Shown here: positions 50,576-58,977 of the stretch, piece after piece
Layout of the letters: every line of letters begins with the position of its first letter
Position numbering within the stretch: the first letter of the stretch is position 1
Assembly: GCF_003672135.1 (NCBI RefSeq)
Contig: NC_039510.1
Location: forward strand, 8,742,001-8,806,000
DNA: 64,000 bases
Origin: Ooceraea biroi
Lineage: Eukaryota > Arthropoda > Insecta > Hymenoptera > Formicidae
Direction of reading: 5' to 3'
The notes under the pieces: model-generated
Seen by the model: only the letters and a program-made list of their open reading frames with translations
What the model was told of the DNA's origin: nothing
Database searches by the model: none
Made by a program: the position numbers and the translations under genes

Positions 50576-51101
50576 AAAAACCTTTTTAAAAAAAGAAAAA
50601 ATATATACCGAGTACATAAAAACTCCCAACTTGTCAAAACTCAAAACTAAATATGAAATCAATAATTAAATAGCCAAGTATCTATAGGCAGTTTGAGTAT
50701 TTTACCCAAACGTTTTCCATGCATACTCTCTTATCGCATGACGACTTTGAAGTATTTGGCGTGCCCGGATCGCAGTGGTCATGTATTCTTGTAAATTTGT
50801 ACAATATCTTGATTTGTATTGTATCTTGTATCTTCATGATTTTCAATACTGACTCGCAAATGATTTTGTGTCTCTTATAGATAGGACAGGACGTTTTACT
50901 GTGATTCGGGCACGCCAAGTACTTCAATGTCGTCATGCGATAAGAGAGTATGCATGGAAAACGTTTGGGTAAAATATTCAAACTGTTTCTAGATACTTGC
51001 CTAGTTAATTATTGATTTCATATTTAGTTTTGAGTTTTGACAAGTTGGGACTTATTATGTACTCGGCGTATATAGATTTCCATTTTTTAAAAAGGTTTTT
51101 A
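50576..51101. mobile_element. Foldback element FB2 (~526 bp, ~200-base arms)
   Basis: The left arm (50,576-50,780) and right arm (50,897-51,101) are inverted copies. The outer ends read AAAAACCTTTTTAAAAAAAG and its complement. Shared blocks include CCGAGTACATAA, CTCCCAACTTGTCAAAACTC, GTTTTCCATGCATACTCTC and TTGGCGTGCCCGGATCGCA. The loop is about 115 bases. The same end motif (AGTACATAAAAA…) and core motif (ACTTGGCGTGCCCGG) recur in FB1 at 53.2-57.8 kb, so the two are one family. The minus-strand open frame of 99 codons across it is a by-product of the palindrome. Confidence 0.85.
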
Positions 51102-51516
51102 GGAAATTTACTTATCTCGGCCAAACAATGTATGCACAAAATGAATTTGTTTCGGTCAGAAATCGAGGTAATAACGATAAAACTTTCGAAAGGAAATTCC
51201 TCTTACCGATTCATCTTCTATTGTTACAAAATTAATTATCTGGGCCAAAAAATGTATGCACAAAATAAATCGTTTGGCCAAAAATCGAGGTAATTCATAT
51301 AATCGCAATTATGAAACTTTCTCTATACTGCGTTCACGGAGAGAACGACCACGCTTCGCGCAGCTTTGGGCAGAGTGGGGGGACTCGGTGCCAAGCATTG
51401 ACATAGGAATATATGGACGGAGCCTTTTACGAGGGGAAGCTGAGATTAGCGGTAAGGGGAGAGCACTGGCACTTCGTGTAACTTCGGCTGTTCGGGTATG
51501 TTCGGTTTCGCCAGTG

Positions 51517-51538
51517 ATATATATATATATATATATAT
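51517..51538. repeat. (TA)n microsatellite
   Basis: About eleven AT dinucleotides in the left arm of the THAP foldback. The right arm lacks them, so they expanded after the duplication. Confidence 0.93.
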
Positions 51539-51543
51539 GTACG

Positions 51544-51650
51544 ATGAGTTATTGTGTTGTGTCGAAATGTAGCAATCGCATTAATGCAAAAAGGAAAAAT
51601 TGGCAATAACGTATGAAAGAAAATAATGATCCGAAAATTTCTTTTCATCT
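51544..51650 (+). pseudogene. THAP exon 1, left arm copy (nonsense mutation)
   Basis: It begins MSYCVVSKCSNRINAKRK, then NW-Q and a TAA at codon 22 where the right-arm copy has CAA (Gln). Downstream of the stop the frame still reads NDPKISFHL up to the donor GTAAGT at 51,651. The pattern C-x4-C followed by SFH at a splice junction is the start of a THAP zinc-finger (C2CH), whose next exon normally begins FP. One extra AAT triplet distinguishes it from the right-arm copy. A broken fragment. Confidence 0.8.
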
Positions 51651-51764
51651 GTAAGTAAAATACATACAATTGTAGGTTATACACAATGCCGGTAAAACGT
51701 TTCAGATATTGTTATGTGTTTATTATTTAAATTTATTATTGTGTTAAGAAAGAATTTTGGCTTG

Positions 51765-51968
51765 ATTATACACCTAGACCGAGTAATGGTGGCACCGAAA
51801 GACAATCTTATTTAATTATTATATTTTTAACGTAATTTAGATGTAACATTGTCACCTACTGAAGAGGACCACATCCCGTATGATCGAAACGTCGTTCTAA
51901 TAAAGAGAATTATAGCCAGTTGTGTCGAATATTAATCGTACTCGTTTACTGAAATTATCTACTGGCGG
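51765..51968. mobile_element. 204-base retroposon-like insertion with 23-base direct repeats
   Basis: TGTTAAGAAAGAATTTTGGC (plus TTG) occurs at 51,742-51,764 and again at 51,969-51,991, flanking 204 bases that are absent from the opposite arm of the foldback. Long flanking repeats suggest target-primed reverse transcription. The insert contains CTACTGAAGAGGACC and CGAAACGTCGTT 20 bases later. This resembles the CUGANGA…GAAAC hammerhead-like region near the ends of Penelope-like elements. The family assignment is from memory and tentative. Confidence 0.5.
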
Positions 51969-52311
51969 TGTTAAGAAAGAATTTTGGCTTGTTTATTATT
52001 ATATTCATATGAACAATTGTTCAATAACAGTTTTTCATTTATAGTTTTTATTAATTCATATATTTAATAATAAATATATATATATAGTCAAATATATCGT
52101 ATATATTATTATTATTAAATATATGAATGATCTATATATATATAGTCAAATCGTATATATTATTATTAAATATATGAATTATAATAACAACTATAAATGA
52201 AAAACTGTTATCGAACAATTATTCATATGAATATAATAATAAACACATAAAAATATCTGAAACGTTTTACCGGCATTGTGTATAACCTACAATTGTATGT
52301 ATTTTACTTAC

Positions 52312-52415
52312 ATATGAAAAGAAATTTTCGGATCATTTTCTTTCATAAGTTGTTGCCAATTTTTCCTTTTTGCAGTAATGCGATTGCTACATTCCGACAC
52401 AACACAATAACTCAT
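52312..52415 (-). CDS. THAP exon 1, right arm copy (open)
   Basis: On the minus strand from ATG 52,415 the exon reads MSYCVVSECSNRITAKRK, then NWQQLMKENDPKISFH, and ends at a GTAAGT donor (complement at 52,306-52,311). It keeps the two N-terminal zinc-ligand cysteines of a THAP domain and the SFH just before the expected FP. It is unbroken, unlike its left-arm mirror. No second exon (the C-x2-H half) was found between the arms, so it cannot make a complete finger unless spliced to an outside acceptor. Confidence 0.7.
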
Positions 52416-53235
52416 CGTACATGTAATTTCAGTGTCACAACTTTATAAAACTTTATCGAGTATCATTCGGGCGATGTCGAGAACAGCCGAACTCGCCCGA
52501 TTTGCCAGCAGCCTCTCCTTACCGCAAATCTCAGAACCCCCCTTGCCTAAGTTCGTAGCATAGGCTCCGTCCATATATTCCTATGTCAATGGTGCCAAGC
52601 ACCGAGCGGCACGCGTACACGATTCTTCGATTGTGTGCGTATGTGACAGCGTGTCAAGTATGGCACCACTGCTGTAACGGCTCTGGCCTACGAGACGCAC
52701 ACCCATTTGCCGGCGTGGAGGGGGCAGGATCTGACCGTACCAGACGAAATGCCTGGTCGTTCTGTCCGTGAACGCAGTATAGTCACTTCTTACCGATTCG
52801 TGTTCTCCTGTTACGAAAAATTAAATGTACTTACATTTTACTTATCTCGGCTAAACATTGTATGCAAAAATAAATTTGTTTGGGCCAGAAATCGAGGTAA
52901 TGGCGATAAAACTTTCGAAAGGAAATTCCTCTTACCGATTCATCTTCTCCTGTTACAAAATTAATTAACTGGACCAAAAAATGTTTGAACTAAATAAATC
53001 GTTTGGCCAAAAATCGAGGTAATTCCTATAATCGCAATTATGAAACTTTCTCGAGTCACTTCTTACCGATTCGTGTTCTCCTACAAAAAATTAACAGTAG
53101 TTACATTTTACTTATCTCGGCCAAACAATGTATGCACAAAATGAATTTATTTTGGCCAGAAATCGAGGTAAGTTTCGAAAGAAAAATAAAAAAATACGCC
53201 TAGTACATAAAAAAGCAAATCTAAATATGATGAAA

Positions 53236-53243
53236 TCCATAGT
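53236..53243. repeat. Target-site duplication, left copy (TCCATAGT)
   Basis: Eight bases immediately left of the P element are identical to 57,272-57,279. P elements make 8-bp duplications. The opposite FB1 arm shows the unoccupied sequence ATCCATAGTTAACT. Confidence 0.92.
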
Positions 53244-53479
53244 CACTGAACTATATACCATACTGGAACGCGCACGACCATACCCCCACCACTACTACCG
53301 CGGCCACTAAAGGATAGCTGTAGCTTCTTAGAGCTGTCTCTTTTTACCGTGAACTACCACGACTAAAAACATCGCCCTTGAATGCAATCTTCGCGACATG
53401 CAATCTGCGATGACCGCATTTGTTTTTATTAGGTTAGGTGATTGAAAACATTAAAAAAGAGTTACAATAAATGTGAAAA

Positions 53480-53547
53480 ATGTCTAAGTGTATCTTAAAA
53501 AACTGCACATCAAACTATGATAAAAACATAGAACTTAGTTTTCACAG
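53480..53547 (+). CDS. P-element transposase exon 1 (THAP domain, first half)
   Basis: ATG at 53,480 opens MSKCILKNCTSNYDKNIELSFH and ends in phase 2 at the donor GTAAAT (53,548). Cys4 and Cys9 are the first two zinc ligands of the THAP C2CH finger. In this family the finger binds the element's ends. Joined to exon 2 it reads LSFHSFPLNDR, which is the family HxFP motif. This confirms both the start and the splice sites. The intron is 109 bases. Confidence 0.88.
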
Positions 53548-53656
53548 GTAAATAAAACATATTAATAAAATAGTAATGTTTTGTAGTAGATTGTATAATT
53601 TATACGATATATTGTATATTTTATATAAATGTTATATAATATATGATTGTTTGTAG

Positions 53657-53882
53657 TTTTCCACTAAATGATAGATACAAGGAATGGGTGCAAGCCATAC
53701 CGAAAGATTTAATAGAACTGTCATTAAAACAACGTACATATATTTGTAGTAAGCATTTTTCCAAAGATGCATATTATCCAAAATGCACGCCAACATCAAA
53801 AATGAGATTATGGAAAAATGCTATTCCATCAATGTTTTATATATCTAATGAAGATACAACAAAAGAGAATACTGTTGTTGAG
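53657..53882 (+). CDS. P-element transposase exon 2 (THAP domain, second half)
   Basis: Acceptor TTTGTAG ends at 53,656 and donor GTTAGT begins at 53,883. The exon reads FPLNDRYKEWVQAIP, then TYICSKHFSKDAYYP and MRLWKNAIPSMF. ICSKHF supplies the last two zinc ligands (C-x2-H), and AIPSMF is the AVPTIF box that closes the THAP fold. The following intron (53,883-54,010) ends TATTGTAG. Frames match across both junctions. Confidence 0.9.
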
Positions 53883-54010
53883 GTTAGTATAAATTTGTAA
53901 ACAACACAAGTTTAGATATAGCTGTATTAAAGTAATGCTATAAATTTTATTTACTTAAAAAATAAACTAATAATGTTAGTGTATATGACAAAATAGTTAT
54001 TTTATTGTAG

Positions 54011-56317
54011 AACAAAAGAAGATCCGTAGAAATGTGTACACAAGTTTCACTAAAGAAGATACGTATGCAAGAAAACATAACGCAGAAAGTAGTAAGTTTA
54101 AAGAGAGAAGTGCATATATTGCGAAAGCGTCTACATCGTTGGGACGAAACTATTAAAACAATGAATAATATTATTAATACCCTAAAAACGCATAATGTAT
54201 GTAATGTGGATCTTGAACAGATATTACGTAACACTTTTAGTGATTTGAAATTAGAAGTGATTTTAAATGAATATAATAATAACAATATTGCGCCAACTCA
54301 GAGACGGTACACGCCAGAAATAAAGCAATTTGCATTAACTTTATATTTTTATAGTCCAAAAGGCTATGGATTTGTTTCGAGAAACATTATACTTACCACA
54401 TCCGTCAATGTTACGAAAATGGATAGGAAATTATAATTGTGAGACTGGTTTCCTTTCGGAAGTTTTTGAGTATTTAGAAACAGAAGTAAAACAAAAACAA
54501 TATTTAAAAGATGTTGCTTTGATATTTGATGCAATGGCTATTCGTATTCAAATTGTGTACGATGTTAAGTCGGATAAAAATAAAAGATATATTGATCATG
54601 GTGGCATTGTAACTACAAATTCTAATGATTTAGCTACAGAAGTATTAGTTTTCCAAATAGTATCATACACAAATCGATTTAAATGCCCAATTGCATATGT
54701 TTTTATTAATAAAATAAATGCGGATCTTCAAGTACATTTAATAAAGTATGCTATTGAAAAACTGTATAAAACAGGTATAATAGTTCGTTCAATTACATGT
54801 GATGGAGCTAAAACAAACATTTCAACATTGAGATTACTTGGATGTAACTTTTCTATCGATAATATGAAAACTTCTTTCAAACATCCGCAGAATGAATCAA
54901 ATATTTACTGTATTCTGGATCCATACCACATGATTAAATTAGCACGTAATACTTTTGCAGAATCAAATTTGACATCAGAAACTGGCAATATCTCATTTAG
55001 TTACATAAAACAATTACATACAATTCAAGAAACAGCCGATTTGAAATTAGCTAACAGATTGAGTTATAATCACGTTTATTTTAAGAATAAGAAAATGAAC
55101 GTACGTTTGGCAGCACAAGCATTGAGCAGTGCTGTTGCTGATGCAATTGATTATATGGGAAAAAGTGGGTATAAAGATTTTGCAAATAGTGAAGCAACAG
55201 TTGAATTTATCCATATTTTTGACAGATTATTTGATATGATGAATGCAAGACAAATTTTTGGTACAGGTTTTAAATCACCTATGATGATACAGAATTTAGA
55301 ACTATTTAAACAATATTTTGATTACAGCGTCACATATATTTCAAGCCTAACAATTGATGGCATCAATATTTTGCGTCATCCTCGCCATACATTTGCATTA
55401 GGATTTGTAATAAATACAAAAAGTTTTTATAACTTGGCATATGACTTATTACATAAAAAAGAAAACACTTTACGATATTTTCTCCCATATAAATGTTCTC
55501 AAGACCACATTGAATTATTCTTTTCATGTATAAGAAGACGTGGTGGAGAGAATAATAATCCCAATGTACTACAATTTAAATGGGCTTTACGACAACTTCT
55601 GTTTCGTAATTCTGTTCGGGCTAGTATTAATGCAAATTGCTTGGGCGACACTTCTGAGACACCTTCTATATTGAAATTTCGAACACCCAACGTTCAATAT
55701 CTAATGATAAAGATATACAACAAAATGAAAAAGAATTAGAATCACTTTCTGCTTTAATAGATAATGTAAATCTTTCCTTTCTTCAAGAGAATATTTTATA
55801 TTATATAGCGGGTACTATTGTACGTTTACTATTAAGTGAAATACATTGTTCTTATTGTACAGACACTTTAATTGACACAAATGTAATACATAATAAGATT
55901 CATACTTATGAAATAAATATGAATAAATATAATTCCTTTACTCGTTTTGTAGATCATGGTAAACTTTGTTATCCGTCCAATACCGTTTTTGAAATTATAA
56001 AAACCACAGAAAAGGCATTTAAAATAGAAAGTACTTTAGGCAATATACAGCAACCAAATTTTACAAAAAAAATAGTGATTAACGTTATACACACATTATT
56101 GCCAAAAATTAAAGACATTTTTTTACCCACACATCCAATTGTTGACAGCACGGGAAGCGAAGACTTACACGAAATTCAAATAATTAAAATAATATCTTCA
56201 AAATATATAAAACTTCGCACACTAACGTACTGCAAAAAACTGACAGAGCGGCACTTAAAAGATAAGGAAACAAGTCGAGCCAAATTACATAATACAATCT
56301 TATTTTATCACGTTTAA
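54011..56317 (+). pseudogene. P-element transposase main exon (two frameshifts)
   Basis: After a coiled-coil-like leader (VVSLKREVHILRKRLHRWDE) comes the conserved SPKGY…LYLPHPSMLRKW, then the RNase H-like region: IFDAMAIRI (Asp codon 54,528), TCDGAKTN (54,801), DPYHMIKLARN (54,918) and RRGGENNNPNVLQFKWALRQ (about 55,538). The last is the Glu-containing family block. The C-terminal part contains SLSALIDNV, YYIAGTIVRLLL and FVDHGKLCYPS, ending at TAA 56,315. The frame moves by +1 between about 54,363 and 54,376 and returns to the original frame between about 55,690 and 55,712. Together exons 1-3 would make roughly 865 residues, close to THAP9. No GT-AG intron of credible length explains either shift. 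Confidence 0.9.
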
Positions 56318-56546
56318 GTTTTCGTTTTTCTTTTACTTATATTCATGTTATATTATTTATTTTTAAACTTTTAAGTTGCTTTGTATTGTATTTATTTTCT
56401 TACGTTACATTGAAGTACGTTGTTTCTTACATAGAAATTTATGTTGATGTTTCATATTTATTAACAAATTGCATTTTATTTATGTTATATAATTGATGTG
56501 TAAAAGTTAGTAAAACGTTTTATTTCTGCAATATTTTGTGATATGT

Positions 56547-56552
56547 AATAAA
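56547..56552 (+). terminator. Poly(A) signal of the P-element gene
   Basis: AATAAA lies 230 bases after the transposase stop and before T-rich sequence, inside the element. Confidence 0.6.
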
Positions 56553-57271
56553 GACATGTAAGAAATAATACTGAACAACTTGTAAGAATAAGTTGTTTTG
56601 TTCTTTTCTTACATATCTTTACCAAAGCGCACTATTTTGTATTTGTTAAAACATGTCATACATGTAATCTATATAAAATGTATAATATTTTATATTTTAT
56701 ATGTATATTTTCAATTTTATTTATATTAAAAAACAATAATAATAAGAAGAGCACGAAGGCTTAAGCAAACAGAGACGTGTGCGAAAATTATATTTATTGC
56801 AAAATCTTTGCAATAAATCTAATTTTGAAACACAATATTTGCTCGAGTAAACCTTCTTGATCTCTTGTTTTTGATAAAACGAACCAGCTTCTGTTAATTA
56901 TTTATATAACAAGTATAAATGTTATGTGCAAAATCACAAAATTATTATTTTGTTTTGTTTAAAGATCTAAAGACAAAATACTTATCTATTATATGGAAAT
57001 TATAAATAAATTTAAAGTTTTAATAATTTGATCATTTTTTAGTGATTGTAGTCATGTTTTAGCTTCTTCCTAACATACAATAGTTTAATATAACAAAGAA
57101 ATGAACTTCCAGGTGATAAACGGTTTTAGAACGGGTAGTACATCTGATCACGTGGTCGATGTAGTTAGATAGACGAGGACAGGTCTAAGAAGCGACAACT
57201 ATCGCAGTCGCACATTGCTGGCCGCCAATCAGAGGCGCCGTGCGCATTCCGGTATGGTATATAGTTCAGTG

Positions 57272-57279
57272 TCCATAGT
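57272..57279. repeat. Target-site duplication, right copy (TCCATAGT)
   Basis: Exact repeat of 53,236-53,243, directly after the terminal ...CAGTG of the P element. Confidence 0.92.
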
Positions 57280-57625
57280 TAACTCGTCAAGTACTTGGAA
57301 GCAATTCAGTTTGAGGATTTGTAATTTGAAATAATACTTGGCGTGCCCGGGTCGCATTGGACATGTATTCTTCTAAATTTGTACTGCCTTGAGTATTTTC
57401 ACTAATGACTCGTAAATCTTTGTATGTTTTAATATTAAAACAAATACGTTTACAGTTTTGCACATTAGCCGAGTGATTATAAATATCCCTTTTCATTACT
57501 CACTCAATACAAATAATTTACACATACAGTTTACACAAATTATAGGTAGGACGTACGTTTTAATGCGACCCAGGCACGCCAAGTTTTATTTTAAATTACA
57601 AATCCTCAAACTGAATTGCTTCTAA

Positions 57626-57724
57626 GGCCGTATTCTAAAATTCACTGCCAGCGCTGAAACTCTATAGTTTGTGTCACGTACACTATAGCTTTTCAGCGCT
57701 GGCAGTGAATTTTAGAACACGGCC
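57626..57724. mobile_element. 99-bp palindromic MITE with TAA duplication
   Basis: GGCCGTATTCTAAAATTCAC…GCCAGCGCTGAAA is mirrored by TTTCAGCGCTGGCAGTGAAT…CACGGCC, a near-perfect palindrome over its whole length. TAA flanks both ends (57,623-57,625 and 57,725-57,727). The mirrored arm of FB1 shows the site continuing GAAGC…TTAGTACT-like, without the insert. A TAA target fits the PIF/Harbinger superfamily. It has no coding content. Confidence 0.82.
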
Positions 57725-58860
57725 TAAGTACTCGGCTAGTTAACTATGGATTTCATCATATTTAGCTTTGCTTTTTTATGTACTTAGCGTATTTTTTACC
57801 TTTGTAAAGATTTTTAGAGGGATCTCATTACTTTTTGTAAACATTTTTTATATTTCGTTAATTTTAAATATTTTTATGTATTTTTGTAGTGCTACAATAA
57901 TATGCCATTTTATTTCTGCTGTGAGATCTCATCAAACATATAAGTGTTGGGTAATAAAGATTTATTATCTAATCGTGCAAATCTTCTTAATATTTCTAAT
58001 TGTCAAATATAAATTGTGATAATTAAAAATTTTTTTTCTCTCCCTCTCTCTTTCTTTCTCAATTTCATTCTATGAGTATAAAATGTTCCAACTTATATCT
58101 TATGTACATTGTCATAATTTATATTTCAAAATTAGAAGAATTATTTCCTTATCATTGCGACGCTATCACGATGATTTCATTTAAAACAAGTAATTTTTAA
58201 TTTTTTATATAATAGGTTTTGCGATTTATATCTTTATCGTAAAATAAAACATTTTCTATATATTAAAATCAGTTTTAATTCATAATAAATTAAATCGTGC
58301 ATCTGTGAACGCACCTTGAGTGACAAAATCACTTTGAATGTGTATGTGCGATCATATGTACGTGAGTCTGAATCTGATTTCGGAAAGGGAGAAGAACGAA
58401 ACGTCACAATTCTAACATCCAATTACATTATTTCAGGATTGACTGAACCAATTTTATTTGGAGTGGTCGCAACCGAAAGCTTGCACCCATATTATCTTAT
58501 AAAAGTGCCGTTAGATTTTTGATTACGACTTTAGTTCCTAAAATATTTTAATCGCAAGTTTATGTGACATGTCAAATGATATGAATTCCAGATAAGCTAT
58601 GCGGTAGCGCTTGACGTCTATGCACTGAACTTAGATGCTCGATGTTTATGCAGTGAATAAGTATGAAAATATAAATAGTATGAAATTATACCATATAGTT
58701 GCCATGATAACAAAGCTCGACGCTCAGGTTATTGCAAATCGCAGAGACGCAAATGTCAAATTTGACCAAAATTTGCGACTGCTGCTTGCGAGCAGTTTAC
58801 GACCGGAAGTAGTACTGCTTGCGTTCATGCGATTGCTTGCTTGCGTCTAATGTAAAAGGA

Positions 58861-58977
58861 CCTTTATAGAAAAATGATTATTTGTATTTAAAATATACTT
58901 GGCGTCGCGACGCTACCGCGTCGCTTAATATACGAGTTACTGAAATTTTCAATACAAATAATCATTTTTCTATAAGG
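58861..58977. mobile_element. 117-base palindromic MITE-like sequence
   Basis: CCTTTATAGAAAAATGATTA…TTTGTATT at the left is mirrored by AATACAAATAATCATTTTTC…TATAAGG at the right, about 28 bases with one gap. A GC-rich centre has GGCGTCGCGACGC and ACCGCGTCGC. No clear target duplication. It could be a short foldback or a hairpin of another kind. Confidence 0.6.

Larger units (their letters stand above)
51323..52782. mobile_element. Large foldback element carrying a THAP exon in each arm
   Basis: Terminal inverted repeats of about 29 bases (CTATACTGCGTTCACGGA… and its complement) are followed by diverged stretches. Long inverted arms come next (about 51,400-51,735 and 52,255-52,590), and further matching inner arms lead to an AT-rich palindromic centre at about 52,060-52,190. 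Each arm contains the first exon of a THAP-domain gene with its GTAAGT donor. The left arm also holds a 204-base insertion flanked by 23-base direct repeats. No clear target duplication was found. It is most simply an inverted-duplication derivative of a P-superfamily element. Confidence 0.8.
51103..53180. repeat. Tandem-repeat array interrupted by the THAP foldback
   Basis: Three copies of a repeat unit lie at 51,103-51,322 (partial), 52,783-53,053 (about 270 bases) and 53,054-53,180 (partial). Each contains TTACTTATCTCGGCCAAAC, ATGTATGCACAAAATGAATT and the phrase GGCCA-GAAATCGAGGTAA, which itself repeats inside the unit. Copy 3 shows the sequence CTTTCTCGAGTCACTTC, continuous where copies 1 and 2 are separated by the THAP foldback. 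This marks the array as older than that insertion, or as sharing its ancestor. Confidence 0.75.
53244..57271 (+). mobile_element. P-superfamily transposon (4,028 bp), full length, coding frame disrupted
   Basis: Terminal inverted repeats run about 34 bases: CACTGAACTATATACCATAC… at the left, and its inverted match ending GTATATAGTTCAGTG at the right, with two mismatches. The element is flanked by the 8-bp duplication TCCATAGT. Inside is one plus-strand gene with a THAP exon, a second THAP exon and a long transposase exon, followed by an AATAAA at 56,547. Structure, ends and duplication size all fit the P superfamily (Drosophila P, vertebrate THAP9). It inserted in the left arm of FB1. Two frameshifts interrupt the transposase. 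Confidence 0.93.
53188..57798. mobile_element. Foldback element FB1, split by a P element
   Basis: The left outer arm (53,188-53,243: AATACGCCTAGTACATAAAA…ATGATGAAATCCATAG) is an inverted copy of the right outer arm (about 57,733-57,798). The inner left arm resumes after the P element at 57,280 (AGTACTTGGAAGCAATTCAG, then AATACTTGGCGTGCCCGGGT). It is mirrored at about 57,560-57,622. Without the P element and a 99-base MITE, FB1 would be about 480 bases, similar to FB2. A minus-strand frame at 57,287-57,496 across the arm resembles nothing. Confidence 0.82.

Noticed and set aside
50682..50981. 99-codon minus-strand frame in FB2
   Set aside because: It lies across inverted arms of a foldback and shows no similarity to the equivalent frame in FB1.
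53883..54010. Read-through of P-element exon 2 to a stop as a THAP-only protein
   Set aside because: The GTTAGT donor and TTGTAG acceptor join in phase to the conserved downstream part. A truncated form is possible but has no support here.
58316..58522. 68-codon frame with an ordinary-looking composition
   Set aside because: No family recognised, no splice context, and it lies in repeat-like sequence.
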